The notes under the pieces are model-generated. The model did not search any database. It worked only from the letters and a program-made list of their open reading frames with translations, and had not been told where the DNA came from. Positions 7,657 to 15,344 of a DNA stretch of 19,917 bases are shown here, piece by piece. The stretch's first letter is position 1. Each line of letters begins with the position of its first letter. Source of the DNA: Dyella_B sp035277725 (GTDB taxonomy: Bacteria > Pseudomonadota > Gammaproteobacteria > Xanthomonadales > Rhodanobacteraceae); NCBI RefSeq assembly GCF_035277725.1, contig NZ_DATEJY010000074.1, forward strand, positions 1-19,917, in the 5' to 3' direction. A program made the translations under genes and the position numbers.

Positions 7657-8850
7657 TCAGATCACTACCAGGTCGGCATGCAAGGCGCCGGCTTGTTTCA
7701 GCGCCTCGAGAATCGAGATCAGATCCGTCGGCGTCGCGCCCACCTGATTCACTGCGCGCACGATGGAATCCAGGCTGACGCCGGGACCGAACTTGAACAT
7801 ATGCGCGCCTTGTTGTGTCACCGACACCGAACTGTTCGGCACCACCTGCGTGGTCCCGTTGCTGAAAGGACCGGGCTGGCTGACCTGCGGCTGCTCGCTG
7901 ATGGTCACCTGGATCGAACCATGCGCCACCGCGGCCGCCGTCACGCGTACGTCCGCGCCAATCACTACCGTGCCGGTGCGCGAGTTGACGATCACGCGCG
8001 CGGGCGCTTCACCCGGATCGACATCCAGCGCTTCGATCGCACCCAGCCACGCGACTTTCTGGCTGGGATCAACCGGCCCGCGCACGGATACCGAACCACC
8101 ATCCAGCGCATGCGCCGTGCCGGAGCCATACAAATGGTTGATGGCATCGACGATATGGTTGGCGGTGGCGTAGTCGGCCGTGTTGAGATTCAACACGATG
8201 TCGCCGCCATGACTGAAAGAATTCGGCACGGTGCGTTCGACCGACGCGCCATTCGGAATGCGGCCGCTGGCGGAAATATTGATCTGCACGCTGGAACCAC
8301 TGCGGCCCGTTGCACTGACGCCACCGACCACGACGCTGCCTTGTGCGATGGCGTAGACGTTGCCGTCGGCGCCACGCAACGGCGACATCAATAGTTCGCC
8401 ACCGCGCAGGCTCTTGGCATTGCCGATCGAAGCCACTGTGATATCGATGGTCTGTCCCGGTTTGGCGAACGGCGGCAGCTCGGCCGTGATCGTGACAGCG
8501 GCGACGTCTTTCAGCTGCGGCTGGATGCCGGTGGAAGGAATCGACACGCCGAATTGCTTCAGCATGTTTTCCAGGCTTTGCGTGGTGAACGGTGCCTGCG
8601 TGGTCTGGTCGCCGGTGCCGTCCAGGCCCACGACCAGGCCGTAGCCGACCAGTTGGTTGCTGCGCACGCCGGCGACTTGCACGAGGTCGCGGATTTTGTC
8701 GGCGTGGGCGGGGGCCGATGGGATCAGGCCCAACAGCAAGACTAATGTCGCGACGATGCCAATCACTCCCTCTCCCCTCCGGGGAGAGGGTTGGGGTGAG
8801 GGGCCGCTCTTGCCGCCAAACTCACTTTTATCGCGACTGAAGATTTGCAT
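7657..8850 (-). CDS. flgI: Flagellar P-ring protein
   Basis: FlgI is the periplasmic P-ring subunit, exported by Sec and assembled with FlgA help. The mature part starts at DKIRDLVQVAGVRSNQLVGY after a hydrophobic stretch (VIGIVATLVLLLGLIPSAPAHA) and ends GALHADLVVI, as in the family. The ATG at 8850 gives 397 residues with an odd N-terminal insertion PSPQPSPRRGEG at about 17-28, encoded by repeat copy 8766-8803. A GTG at 8766-8764 would give 369 residues, close to the E. coli length (365), with GGAGAGGGA directly upstream supplied by the repeat itself. Which start is used is unresolved; the annotated ATG has only a weak ribosome-binding site. Identity of the gene is certain. Confidence 0.95.
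   Translation of the reverse strand: MQIFSRDKSEFGGKSGPSPQPSPRRGEGVIGIVATLVLLLGLIPSAPAHADKIRDLVQVAGVRSNQLVGYGLVVGLDGTGDQTTQAPFTTQSLENMLKQFGVSIPSTGIQPQLKDVAAVTITAELPPFAKPGQTIDITVASIGNAKSLRGGELLMSPLRGADGNVYAIAQGSVVVGGVSATGRSGSSVQINISASGRIPNGASVERTVPNSFSHGGDIVLNLNTADYATANHIVDAINHLYGSGTAHALDGGSVSVRGPVDPSQKVAWLGAIEALDVDPGEAPARVIVNSRTGTVVIGADVRVTAAAVAHGSIQVTISEQPQVSQPGPFSNGTTQVVPNSSVSVTQQGAHMFKFGPGVSLDSIVRAVNQVGATPTDLISILEALKQAGALHADLVVI
8766..8803. repeat. Palindromic repeat copy 1, inside the flgI 5' coding region
   Basis: The unit has CCCTCTCCCC (8768-8777), TCC, GGGGAGAGGG (8781-8790), then TTGGGGTGAGGGG. It lies in the n-region of the FlgI signal peptide and encodes the PSPQPSPRRGEG stretch. 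It is the reverse complement of 8891-8928 with one mismatch in 38. Confidence 0.85.
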
Positions 8851-8890
8851 CGGTTGTACTCGAAATTAAATAGGTTTCCCGCCAGATTCG

Positions 8891-8928
8891 CCCCTCACCC
8901 CAGCCCTCTCCCCGGAGGGGAGAGGGAG
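8891..8928. repeat. Palindromic repeat copy 2, between flgH and flgI
   Basis: CCCCTCACCCC (8891-8901) is followed by CCCTCTCCCC (8904-8913), GGA, GGGGAGAGGG (8917-8926). It starts 8 nt after the flgH stop codon in the direction of transcription and is inverted relative to 8766-8803. The 87 nt between the two copies contain the flgI ATG. Confidence 0.85.
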
Positions 8929-8936
8929 TCAACGGC

Positions 8937-9632
8937 TCAGAACGGCATCCACTTCGAATTGAAAAACTTCGCCAACCACCCTTGCGTATTCGCTTCGTTC
9001 AAGGTGCCGCGGCCGGTATAAGTGATGTTGGCATCGGCCACACGCGTGGAATCAACTGAGTTGTCCTGCGCAATATCCTCAGGACGCACGATGCCGGAGA
9101 TGCGGATCAGCTCCTGGCCCTGGTTGATGGTCAGCCACTTCTCGCCGCGCACCAGCAAGCCGCCGTTGGACAGGCGCTTGGCGACCGTCACGGTGATCTG
9201 GCCACTCAATTGATTGCTCTGCGTGCTGCTGCCGGCGCCGTCGAAACTGTTGGCGGAATTGAGCGAGGAATTGGCCGACTGCCCTGCAATGCGCAGCGAC
9301 TGCCCGAGGATCTGCGGCGCGCCTACATTGACCTTGTCGGTCTTGCTGGTGGTGGTTTCGGATTTCTTGCTCGCCTGCATCGACTCGACCAGGTTGATCG
9401 TCAGGATGTCGCCGACGCGATGCGCGCGCGCATCGTTGAACAGTTCCATGTTCTGCATGTCGTGATAGATCGAGCCATCCGGCGGCGGCGGCGAGGTTTC
9501 CTCCACCGGCGCGGTGGCGGCCCACTTCGCGTCATCCTGTTTCTGGTGCTCCTGGATGGCGCCGCAACCGGCCAGCGCGGCGGCAAGCAGCGAGAGCGAG
9601 GCGATGCGCAGCAACATGGACGAATAAGACAT
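8937..9632 (-). CDS. flgH: Flagellar L-ring lipoprotein
   Basis: FlgH forms the outer-membrane L ring around the rod. The 231-residue protein starts with a lipoprotein signal peptide ending in the lipobox LAGC (20-23), so C23 is the lipidated residue. It then has the family segments NLVESMQASKKS and GEKWLTINQGQELIRISGIVRPEDI, and the characteristic ending GWLAKFFNSKWMPF. Length matches the E. coli protein (232). It follows flgG by 9 nt, which implies coupled translation. Downstream lies an inverted repeat before flgI. Confidence 0.96.
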   Translation of the reverse strand: MSYSSMLLRIASLSLLAAALAGCGAIQEHQKQDDAKWAATAPVEETSPPPPDGSIYHDMQNMELFNDARAHRVGDILTINLVESMQASKKSETTTSKTDKVNVGAPQILGQSLRIAGQSANSSLNSANSFDGAGSSTQSNQLSGQITVTVAKRLSNGGLLVRGEKWLTINQGQELIRISGIVRPEDIAQDNSVDSTRVADANITYTGRGTLNEANTQGWLAKFFNSKWMPF

Positions 9633-9641
9633 AAATCACCA

Positions 9642-10427
9642 TCAAGTCTTGTTGATCACGAACTGCAACATGTCGTCCACGGCGCTGATCGACTTGGAGT
9701 TCATTTCATAGGTACGTTGGGCCTGGATCATGTTCACCATCTCCTCCACCACGTTGGTGTTGGACGATTCCAGCGAGCCTTGCGCGAGCGTGCCCATGCC
9801 GTTGATGCCGGGCTGCCCGGTCTGTGCCGTGCCGCTGGATTGGGTTTCCAGGTAGAGGTTCTGTCCCATCGGCTGCAGGCCGGCGGGATTGATGAAATTG
9901 GCAAGCTGGATCACGCCCAGCGTGGTGGATGCGGTGGAACCGTTGCTGGTGGCGCTGACCGTGCCATCGGTGCCGATGGTGACGCTGTTGACGTTCGCCG
10001 GCAGCGTGATCGCCGGCACCAGCGGATAGCCATCGGCGGTAACAAGCTGGCCGGTGGAATCTTCATGCAGCGAACCATCGCGCGTGTAGGCGACGGTGCC
10101 ATCGGGCATGGTCACCTGCAGGAAACCGTTGCCTTGAATGGCGACGTCGAGCGAATTGCCGGTCTGCGTGATCGCGCCTTGCGTAAAGAGTTTTTCGCTG
10201 CCAACGACTTTCACGCCGGTGCCCAGCAGCAAGCCGGACGGCGCTTCTGTCTGCTGCGTGGTCTGGCTGCCGGGCTGGCCTTCGTTCTGGTACATCAGAT
10301 CCTGGAACGACGCGCGCGAGGTTTTGAAACCGGTGGTGCTGGCGTTCGCCAGGTTGTTGGAGATCACGTCCATCTGCGTCTGCTGCGCATCCAGGCCGGT
10401 CTTTGCGATCCAGAGAGAAGAGAACAT
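9642..10427 (-). CDS. flgG: Flagellar distal rod protein
   Basis: FlgG builds the distal rod. The 261-residue sequence matches the usual length (260), with the N-terminal motif VISNNLANASTTGFK at 21-35, the QGNGFLQV and AYTRDGSL segments of the central domain, and the C-terminal helix VEEMVNMIQAQRTYEMNSK. A clear GGAGTAAG ribosome-binding site precedes the ATG, as expected for a gene that follows a 149-nt gap rather than being coupled to flgF. Confidence 0.97.
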   Translation of the reverse strand: MFSSLWIAKTGLDAQQTQMDVISNNLANASTTGFKTSRASFQDLMYQNEGQPGSQTTQQTEAPSGLLLGTGVKVVGSEKLFTQGAITQTGNSLDVAIQGNGFLQVTMPDGTVAYTRDGSLHEDSTGQLVTADGYPLVPAITLPANVNSVTIGTDGTVSATSNGSTASTTLGVIQLANFINPAGLQPMGQNLYLETQSSGTAQTGQPGINGMGTLAQGSLESSNTNVVEEMVNMIQAQRTYEMNSKSISAVDDMLQFVINKT

Positions 10428-10455
10428 GACTTACTCCGAGATAGGCGTGCGCGAG

Positions 10456-10530
10456 GCAGGTTGGGGTGCGAACCCCAACGTCGCCATGCCTGGAAAGTGA
10501 TGATGTTGGGGTTGCCACCCCAACCTGCGT
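10456..10530. repeat. REP-type double hairpin between flgF and flgG
   Basis: GCAGGTTGGGGTG (10456-10468) and CACCCCAACCTGC (10516-10528) are perfect 13-nt complements. Each half also forms its own hairpin (GGTTGGGGTGCGAACCCCAAC and TTGGGGTTGCCACCCCAA). This is the fullest copy of the family in the window and shows its two-armed design with a short spacer. Confidence 0.8.
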
Positions 10531-10576
10531 GCGGCGAAGAGGAACGTGTTGCGAGTTGGATGCATAACCTGGCCTC

Positions 10577-11317
10577 TCAACTGTTCTGCAACAACTTGGT
10601 GCTGTCATCCGCGTCGTCTTCCGCGGTCTTGATCGAACGCACCTGCATTTCGTACTGGCGCGACAGCGAAATCATCTTCACCAGTTCGGACGATGGATTG
10701 ACGTTGCTCGCCTCCAGCGCACCGGAGGTCACCGTCACCGTGCTGTCGGTATCGGCGGTGCTGCCGTCGTTCATATGCATCAGGCCATCCGCGCCCTCGC
10801 TCATCTGCGTGGGATCCGGATTGACCAGCTTGATCTGTCCCACCGCGGCAATCGTGTTTGGCCCCTGCCCCATCGGCACGGTGGAAAGGGTGCCGTCGTT
10901 GCCGATGGCGATTTTCGCGGCATCAGGAATGGTGATCGGACCACCCGAACCCATCACCGGATTGCCGCGCGCATCGGTGAGGCTGCCATCCGGGCCTAAC
11001 TGCAGATCACCGGCGCGTGTGTATGCTTCCGTACCGTCCGGCGCCTGCACGGCAATCCAGCCCGGACCGTTTACCGCAACATCCAGCGAACGGCCGGTGT
11101 GCTGGATCGTGCCTTGGGTGTCGTCCTGTCCCACACCTTGCGCCACCGCGTTGATGCGCGTGCTAGCGCCGGGCCCAAGCACCGGCACGCTTTGAAATGC
11201 ACTCAGCTCGCTCTTGAAACCGGTGGTGGATGCGTTGGCCAGGTTGTGGCTTACCGCATCCTGCGCACGCATCGTCTGCGTGGCACCAGTCATGGCGATG
11301 TAGATGGAACGGTCCAT
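10577..11317 (-). CDS. flgF: Flagellar proximal rod protein
   Basis: FlgF is a proximal rod subunit. The 246-residue protein carries HNLANASTTGFK at 24-35, the central GPGWIAVQAPDGTEAYTR segment and the C-terminal helix SSELVKMISLSRQYEMQVR, as in the family (E. coli 251). It follows flgE by 7 nt, with a GGATAAG ribosome-binding site overlapping the end of flgE. After its stop the transcript runs into a repeat-filled gap before flgG. Confidence 0.96.
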   Translation of the reverse strand: MDRSIYIAMTGATQTMRAQDAVSHNLANASTTGFKSELSAFQSVPVLGPGASTRINAVAQGVGQDDTQGTIQHTGRSLDVAVNGPGWIAVQAPDGTEAYTRAGDLQLGPDGSLTDARGNPVMGSGGPITIPDAAKIAIGNDGTLSTVPMGQGPNTIAAVGQIKLVNPDPTQMSEGADGLMHMNDGSTADTDSTVTVTSGALEASNVNPSSELVKMISLSRQYEMQVRSIKTAEDDADDSTKLLQNS

Positions 11318-11324
11318 ACGTTAC

Positions 11325-12551
11325 TTATCCGCGGCTAACAGCCTGGAACAACGTCTGCGACAGCGAATTCACCGTGCCCAGCATCTGCGAATTCGCTTCG
11401 TAGTCCTGCTGCGCCTGGATCATGTTGACCAGCTGCGCGGTGGTGTCGGAGGTGTTGGAGGTTTCCAACTGGCCCTGCTCGATGTTGCCGAACTGGCCGA
11501 CGCTCGCCGTACCGAGCACCGCCGTGCCGGACGATTGCGTCGCCAGCCAGCGGTTGTTGCCCACTTGCTGCAGGCCCTGCAGGTTGGCGAAGTTGGCCAC
11601 CGCGATCTGGCCGAGCTGGCTGGTCTGGTTGTTGGAGTAGACCGCCGTAACGATGCCGTCGGTACCGATTTCCACGTTTTCCAGCACGCCGGCTTCGAAG
11701 CCGTTCTGGTTGATCGTGCCTGGTGCGTACGCCGTGCCGAACTGCGTGCTGTTGGCCACGTTCAAGGTCATGGTGGCGGGGAACGTGGCGCCATTGGTGG
11801 GCTGCACCGGCGTGAAGCTGAGATTGCCATTGGCCGGCGTGACCAGCGTACCGGCGCTGTTGAACGTCATCGCTGCCGTGCCGGCGCTGTTGCCGTCGAT
11901 GTAGAGATTCGCGTTCCAGGTGTTGTTGGCGGTCTTGACGTAGTACACCGTCGCCGAGTGCGAACCGCCCTGCGAGTCGTACACGGTCAGCGTCGATGCG
12001 TTGTTATAGCTGTTCGTATCGGTCGGGCTGAAGGGTGTGTCAGTCGGCAACGATGCACCTGCCGGCAGGTTGGAGCTGACGGTGATCGTACTGGTCGGCG
12101 TCGCCGCACTCTGCGCGGTATTGAGCTGCAGATTGGTCAGCGTGCTGGTGTTGAAACCACCTGCCGCATTCGGCGGATAAACCTGCAGTTTCGAGCCATC
12201 GGCAGTCACCACGTTGCCGTTGGCGTCTTCATGAAAAGCGCCATCGCGCGTGTACTGATCGCCGGTGCCGTTGTTGACGATGAAGAAACCGTTGCCGCTG
12301 AGCGCCATGTCCAGGCTGCCGTTGGTGGTTTCCAGGTCACCCTGCGAGAAGCCTTGCGCCACGCCGGTAAGTTCCGCGCCGCTGCCCACGGCTACCGAGC
12401 TCAAGTTGAGGCCGGTCACCGCATACACTTCGGAGAACTGTGCGGTGGATCCCTTGAAGCCCACGGTGCCCGCGTTGGCGATGTTGTTGGAAATGACGTT
12501 CAACTGGTCCTGGGCTGCGTTGATGCCACTGAGCGCCTGATTGAGAGCCAT
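11325..12551 (-). CDS. flgE: Flagellar hook protein
   Basis: FlgE polymerises into the hook under the FlgD cap. The 408-residue protein has the N-terminal rod/hook motif NVISNNIANAGTVGFKGS at 18-35, the ALSGNGFFIV central motif and the C-terminal helix TAQLVNMIQAQQDYEANSQML. Its length is close to E. coli FlgE (402). An AGGGGG sits about 10 nt before the ATG. The 43 nt between flgD and flgE show no repeat or promoter. Confidence 0.97.
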   Translation of the reverse strand: MALNQALSGINAAQDQLNVISNNIANAGTVGFKGSTAQFSEVYAVTGLNLSSVAVGSGAELTGVAQGFSQGDLETTNGSLDMALSGNGFFIVNNGTGDQYTRDGAFHEDANGNVVTADGSKLQVYPPNAAGGFNTSTLTNLQLNTAQSAATPTSTITVSSNLPAGASLPTDTPFSPTDTNSYNNASTLTVYDSQGGSHSATVYYVKTANNTWNANLYIDGNSAGTAAMTFNSAGTLVTPANGNLSFTPVQPTNGATFPATMTLNVANSTQFGTAYAPGTINQNGFEAGVLENVEIGTDGIVTAVYSNNQTSQLGQIAVANFANLQGLQQVGNNRWLATQSSGTAVLGTASVGQFGNIEQGQLETSNTSDTTAQLVNMIQAQQDYEANSQMLGTVNSLSQTLFQAVSRG

Positions 12552-12594
12552 GCTGTTGGTACCCCCTGATGAGTGACGGTGCGCGATCGCGTCG

Positions 12595-13281
12595 TCAGTT
12601 GATCTGTGCGACCTGGCTCAGCGGCACGCCGCCGATACCCGCCACTTGCAAATACGTACCCGTGCTGCTGCCGCCGTAACCGACACCCGTTACCGCACCG
12701 GCCACGTAAGTGGTGAGTGCGGCGCTCTTACCGCCGCTGTTGGCCGATACGCTATAGGTGCCATTGGCCACGGCGTTGCCGCTGCTGTCCTTGCCGTTCC
12801 AGGTGAACGAGGAAAGGCCGGCCGGCTGCGTGCCGAGATCGATGGTGTTGACCACGTTGCCGTTGGTGTCCTTGATGGTGACCACCACATCGCCAGCCGT
12901 ACTGACGTTTACGCCGCCGTTGACCGAGCTGCCGCTGTAGGTGAGTGCGTTCGACGGCACCAGTACCTGGCGACCGACCAGGCTGGCGGAACTCAACACC
13001 TGCGCACTTTGCGCATTGGCGCTGATGTTGCTGCTCAAGCCGGTAAGGCTGCTCTGGATGTTCTGCAAGGTGCCGAGCTGCGCGAATTGCGCCATTTCGG
13101 CTGCCATCTGCGAGTTGTCCATCGGCTTGGTCGGATCCTGCGAGGTGAGCTGCGTGGTCAGCAGCTGCAGGAAGTCGGACTGCGACATGATCGAGCCGCT
13201 CGGCGTGCTAGTCACCGTGCTGCCGGTGAGGCTCAGGCCTGAAGCGGAATAACTGTTGGTGCTGCTGCCTACGGCGCTCAT
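12595..13281 (-). CDS. flgD: Flagellar hook-cap (scaffolding) protein
   Basis: FlgD caps the growing hook and is not kept in the finished organelle. The 228-residue protein has a Ser/Thr-rich secretion-type N-terminus, the conserved FLQLLTTQLTSQDPTKPMDN at 37-56 followed by MAQFAQLGTLQ, then the beta-rich part (SSFTWNGKDSSGNAVANGTY, typical of the FlgD Ig-like insertion). E. coli FlgD has 231 residues. It follows flgC by only 2 nt and is probably translated by coupling, as no strong ribosome-binding site is visible. Confidence 0.96.
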   Translation of the reverse strand: MSAVGSSTNSYSASGLSLTGSTVTSTPSGSIMSQSDFLQLLTTQLTSQDPTKPMDNSQMAAEMAQFAQLGTLQNIQSSLTGLSSNISANAQSAQVLSSASLVGRQVLVPSNALTYSGSSVNGGVNVSTAGDVVVTIKDTNGNVVNTIDLGTQPAGLSSFTWNGKDSSGNAVANGTYSVSANSGGKSAALTTYVAGAVTGVGYGGSSTGTYLQVAGIGGVPLSQVAQIN

Positions 13282-13283
13282 GC

Positions 13284-13712
13284 TCAGCTACCCAGGTTGA
13301 TGGTTTTGATCATGAGCTGCTTGGTGGTGTTCATCACTTCCACGTTGTTCTGATACGAACGCGACGCGGAAATCATGTTCACCAGCTCATCGATCGGATT
13401 GACGTTGCTGCCATAGACGAAACCGTTGGCATCCGCCATCGGATTGCCCGGTTCGTAATGCGATTCCACCGGCTGCTGGCTTTCGGTAACACCGGCCATG
13501 CGCACGCCGACATTGGCGTTGGCATCGCCTTCCACTGCGCCGCTTTGTTGCTGCAGTACCGGCGCGAACATCAGTTCCTTCGCTTTATAGGCGTTATTGG
13601 GACTGCTGCTGACGCTGTCGGCGTTGGCGAGATTGCTGGCGACGGTGTTGAGCCGCAGCGATTCGGCGGACATGCCGGAACCGGCGGTATCGAAGATCTT
13701 CATCAGGGACAT
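13284..13712 (-). CDS. flgC: Flagellar proximal rod protein
   Basis: FlgC is a proximal rod subunit. The chosen ATG at 13712 shares its A with the flgB stop codon (TGATG) and has GGAGGA about 9 nt upstream, so it beats the TTG one codon earlier. The 142-residue protein has TVASNLANADS at 23-33, NAYKAKELMFAPVLQ and the C-terminal helix DELVNMISASRSYQNNVEVM. Length is close to the E. coli protein (134). Confidence 0.95.
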   Translation of the reverse strand: MSLMKIFDTAGSGMSAESLRLNTVASNLANADSVSSSPNNAYKAKELMFAPVLQQQSGAVEGDANANVGVRMAGVTESQQPVESHYEPGNPMADANGFVYGSNVNPIDELVNMISASRSYQNNVEVMNTTKQLMIKTINLGS

Positions 13713-14119
13713 CAACTTTGTCCTCCACCATTGATGGCCAGGCGCAGCTGCTGGATCGTGCTGTTGATGAAGCTCAGGCTGGCCTGGTAATGCACCATGT
13801 TGCTGGCGAATGCGGACTGCTCCACCTGCGCATCGACGGTGTTGCCGTCCATGCTCGGTTGCAGTGGCGTGCGGTATTTCAGGCTATCGGCCGATTCGCT
13901 GCTGCTCGTCATCTGGCCCGCCGTCGGCGTGTTCAAGGCCAGCGACGGCGAAGGCTCGCCGCTCGCTTGCTGCAACACCTGGCGGAAGTCGACGTCGCGC
14001 GCCTTGTAATCGGGCGTGTCGGCGTTGGCGATGTTCGACGCAATCACTTCGGAACGGCGCTGCCACACATCCAGTGCCTGGCCACTCAAACCGAACACGT
14101 TGTCGAGAAGATTGCTCAT
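13712..14119 (-). CDS. flgB: Flagellar proximal rod protein, first gene of the operon
   Basis: FlgB is a proximal rod subunit. The 135-residue protein from the ATG at 14119 has the full family start (MSNLLDNVFGLSGQALDVWQ) and the motif ASNIANADTPDYKARDVDF at 27-45 (E. coli 138 residues). The frame stays open upstream to a TTG at 14188, but that extension covers the sigma-54 promoter at 14162-14177, so it is rejected. GGGGA lies about 9 nt before the ATG. It is the leader gene of the flgB-L transcript. Confidence 0.95.
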   Translation of the reverse strand: MSNLLDNVFGLSGQALDVWQRRSEVIASNIANADTPDYKARDVDFRQVLQQASGEPSPSLALNTPTAGQMTSSSESADSLKYRTPLQPSMDGNTVDAQVEQSAFASNMVHYQASLSFINSTIQQLRLAINGGGQS

Positions 14120-14161
14120 GAATGCGTCCCCGCGGCCGATAACCGCCTGCGGAGGGGTTTG

Positions 14162-14177
14162 AGCAAGTTGCATGCCA
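14162..14177 (-). promoter_or_regulatory. Sigma-54 (RpoN) promoter of the flgB operon
   Basis: Read on the minus strand the site is TGGCATG-CAAC-TTGCT, a complete match to the sigma-54 consensus TGGCAYR-N4-TTGCW with the invariant GG and GC spaced correctly. Transcription would start about 12 nt downstream, near 14152, leaving a leader of about 33 nt before flgB. Sigma-54 needs an activator, here most likely FleQ-type. Confidence 0.85.
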
Positions 14178-14311
14178 CGGCTTGACAACGCCGTGCAAAC
14201 CGCTTGGCAAAGCCATTTGCGGTGATTTACGCCAGGTGCGCACGGCGTGTGGCGACGTTATACCGGCGCGTCGGGACGGATTCCCGACATCACGGTTGCA
14301 GCGCAGGCGCC

Positions 14312-14325
14312 GTCAATTTGTTGAC
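14312..14325 (-). promoter_or_regulatory. FleQ-type activator box overlapping the cheV stop codon
   Basis: The minus strand reads GTCAACAAATTGAC, which differs at one position from the Pseudomonas FleQ-box consensus GTCAATAAATTGAC. It is extended to a 7-bp perfect inverted repeat, CCGTCAA (14310-14316) with TTGACGG (14321-14327). It lies about 135 bp upstream of the -24 element of the flgB promoter, a normal enhancer distance for a sigma-54 activator. It includes the TGA stop of cheV. Confidence 0.65.
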
Positions 14326-15239
14326 GGGTCCATCAGCTCAAGCACGGTTTTCGCCAGGAGATCCGGCTGGAATTTCGCGATGAAGCGATCGGCACCGACA
14401 TCGCGTACCAAAGCTTCATTGAAGACGCCACTTAAAGAACTATGCAGCACTACCTTGAGCTGACGCAGCGCAGGTGTTTCACGGATCGCGCGCGTCAACG
14501 CATAGCCATCCAGGCGCGGCATCTCGATATCCGAAATCACCAGCGCGATGCGGTCGCTGTCGCTTTCCATCATGTTGGTGAGCAGTTCCAGCGCTTCCTG
14601 GCCATCCTGCGCAATGATGCAATCGATGTTGACCTGCTTGAACAGGTTGATCAGACGCCCGCGCGCCACCACCGAATCGTCCACCACCATGATGCGGCGC
14701 GTCGGCAGCTGGCGCAGCCCGGCCTGCTGTTGCAGATGCGGCGAGATCTCGGTCGCCACCTCTTCGATGCTGGCCAGCACGTGCTCCACGTCGATCACCG
14801 CCATCAGCTGGCCGTCGATGCGGCTGACCGCGTTGACGCGATGGCCGAAACCGAGCGTCACCGATGGCGCCTCCAGCGATTCGCCGGTGCAATGCACGAT
14901 GCGCTGGAAATCCGCCACCAGAAAACCCTGCATGGAACGGCTGAACTCGGTCACCACCACGTGCGCGGTAGCAACGTTGGCCAACGGGGCGTACCCCATC
15001 GCCGTCGCCAGATCGATCACCGGAATGGTCTTGCCGCGGTAGTCGAAGCTTCCCGCCAGCCACTCGTGCATGCCTGGCAGTTTTTCCATCACTGGCTTGC
15101 GCAGCACTTCGCGCACCTTGAAAACATTGATGCCGAACAACTGCTTGTCACCCAGGCGGAACAGCAACATCGCGACGCGATTGTGGCCGGCCAGGCGGGT
15201 ATGGCTTTCCACGCTGTCGAGGAGCGCCGTTGTGCTCAT
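14313..15239 (-). CDS. cheV: Chemotaxis coupling protein with receiver domain
   Basis: CheV links chemoreceptors to CheA and is tuned by phosphorylation. The 308-residue protein has a CheW-like domain at about 22-165 (LLFRLGDKQLFGINVFKVRE, then FDYRGKTIPVIDLA). A response-regulator receiver domain follows at about 181-305, with the acidic pair D187-D188, the phosphoacceptor D237 in VISDIEMPRLDGYAL, S267 and the conserved K289. The layout and length match CheV. It lies upstream of flgB on the same strand and has its own sigma-28 promoter at 15268-15294. Read-through from cheV into flgB is possible across the 193-nt gap. No strong ribosome-binding site is visible before the ATG. Confidence 0.95.
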   Translation of the reverse strand: MSTTALLDSVESHTRLAGHNRVAMLLFRLGDKQLFGINVFKVREVLRKPVMEKLPGMHEWLAGSFDYRGKTIPVIDLATAMGYAPLANVATAHVVVTEFSRSMQGFLVADFQRIVHCTGESLEAPSVTLGFGHRVNAVSRIDGQLMAVIDVEHVLASIEEVATEISPHLQQQAGLRQLPTRRIMVVDDSVVARGRLINLFKQVNIDCIIAQDGQEALELLTNMMESDSDRIALVISDIEMPRLDGYALTRAIRETPALRQLKVVLHSSLSGVFNEALVRDVGADRFIAKFQPDLLAKTVLELMDPSTN

Positions 15240-15267
15240 GGGTTTGCTACGTGATGGCGATCATCGG

Positions 15268-15294
15268 CTATCGGCCAGTGCGGACCGCACTTGA
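15268..15294 (-). promoter_or_regulatory. Sigma-28 (FliA) promoter of cheV
   Basis: The minus strand reads TCAAGTGC, an 11-nt spacer, then GCCGATAG. Against the FliA consensus TAAAGTTT-N11-GCCGATAA this is 5 of 8 and 7 of 8 with exact spacing. Transcription would start near 15261, about 22 nt before the cheV ATG. Confidence 0.7.
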
Positions 15295-15295
15295 G

Positions 15296-15325
15296 CGTAG
15301 GTTGGGGTTCGCACCCCAACCTACG
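15296..15325. repeat. Perfect REP hairpin between the cheV and receptor promoters
   Basis: CGTAGGTTGGGGT (15296-15308) pairs perfectly with ACCCCAACCTACG (15313-15325) around a TCGC loop. It begins 2 nt from the -35 element of the cheV promoter and ends at the base before the sigma-54 promoter of the receptor gene. Confidence 0.85.
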
Positions 15326-15341
15326 TGGCACATCGTTTGCT
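15326..15341 (+). promoter_or_regulatory. Sigma-54 promoter of the chemoreceptor gene
   Basis: TGGCACA-TCGT-TTGCT matches TGGCAYR-N4-TTGCW completely, and the next base continues the frequent TTGCTT form. The predicted start is near 15352, about 50 nt before the ATG at 15403. No FleQ-type box was found near it, so its activator is open. Confidence 0.65.
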
Positions 15342-15344
15342 TCC

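Noticed and set aside
10456..10530. CRISPR-like or tandem repeat array
   Set aside because: The repeats are isolated palindromes scattered across the window, not evenly spaced direct repeats with unique spacers, and no cas gene is present.
9210..11195. 661-codon open frame on the plus strand
   Set aside because: It is antisense to flgH, flgG and flgF, which are clear genes. Long antisense frames are expected in GC-rich DNA, and the translation is rich in Arg, His and Gly with no domain.
14120..14188. TTG start extending FlgB
   Set aside because: The extension contains the consensus sigma-54 promoter and has no FlgB-like sequence; the ATG at 14119 begins with the family motif.
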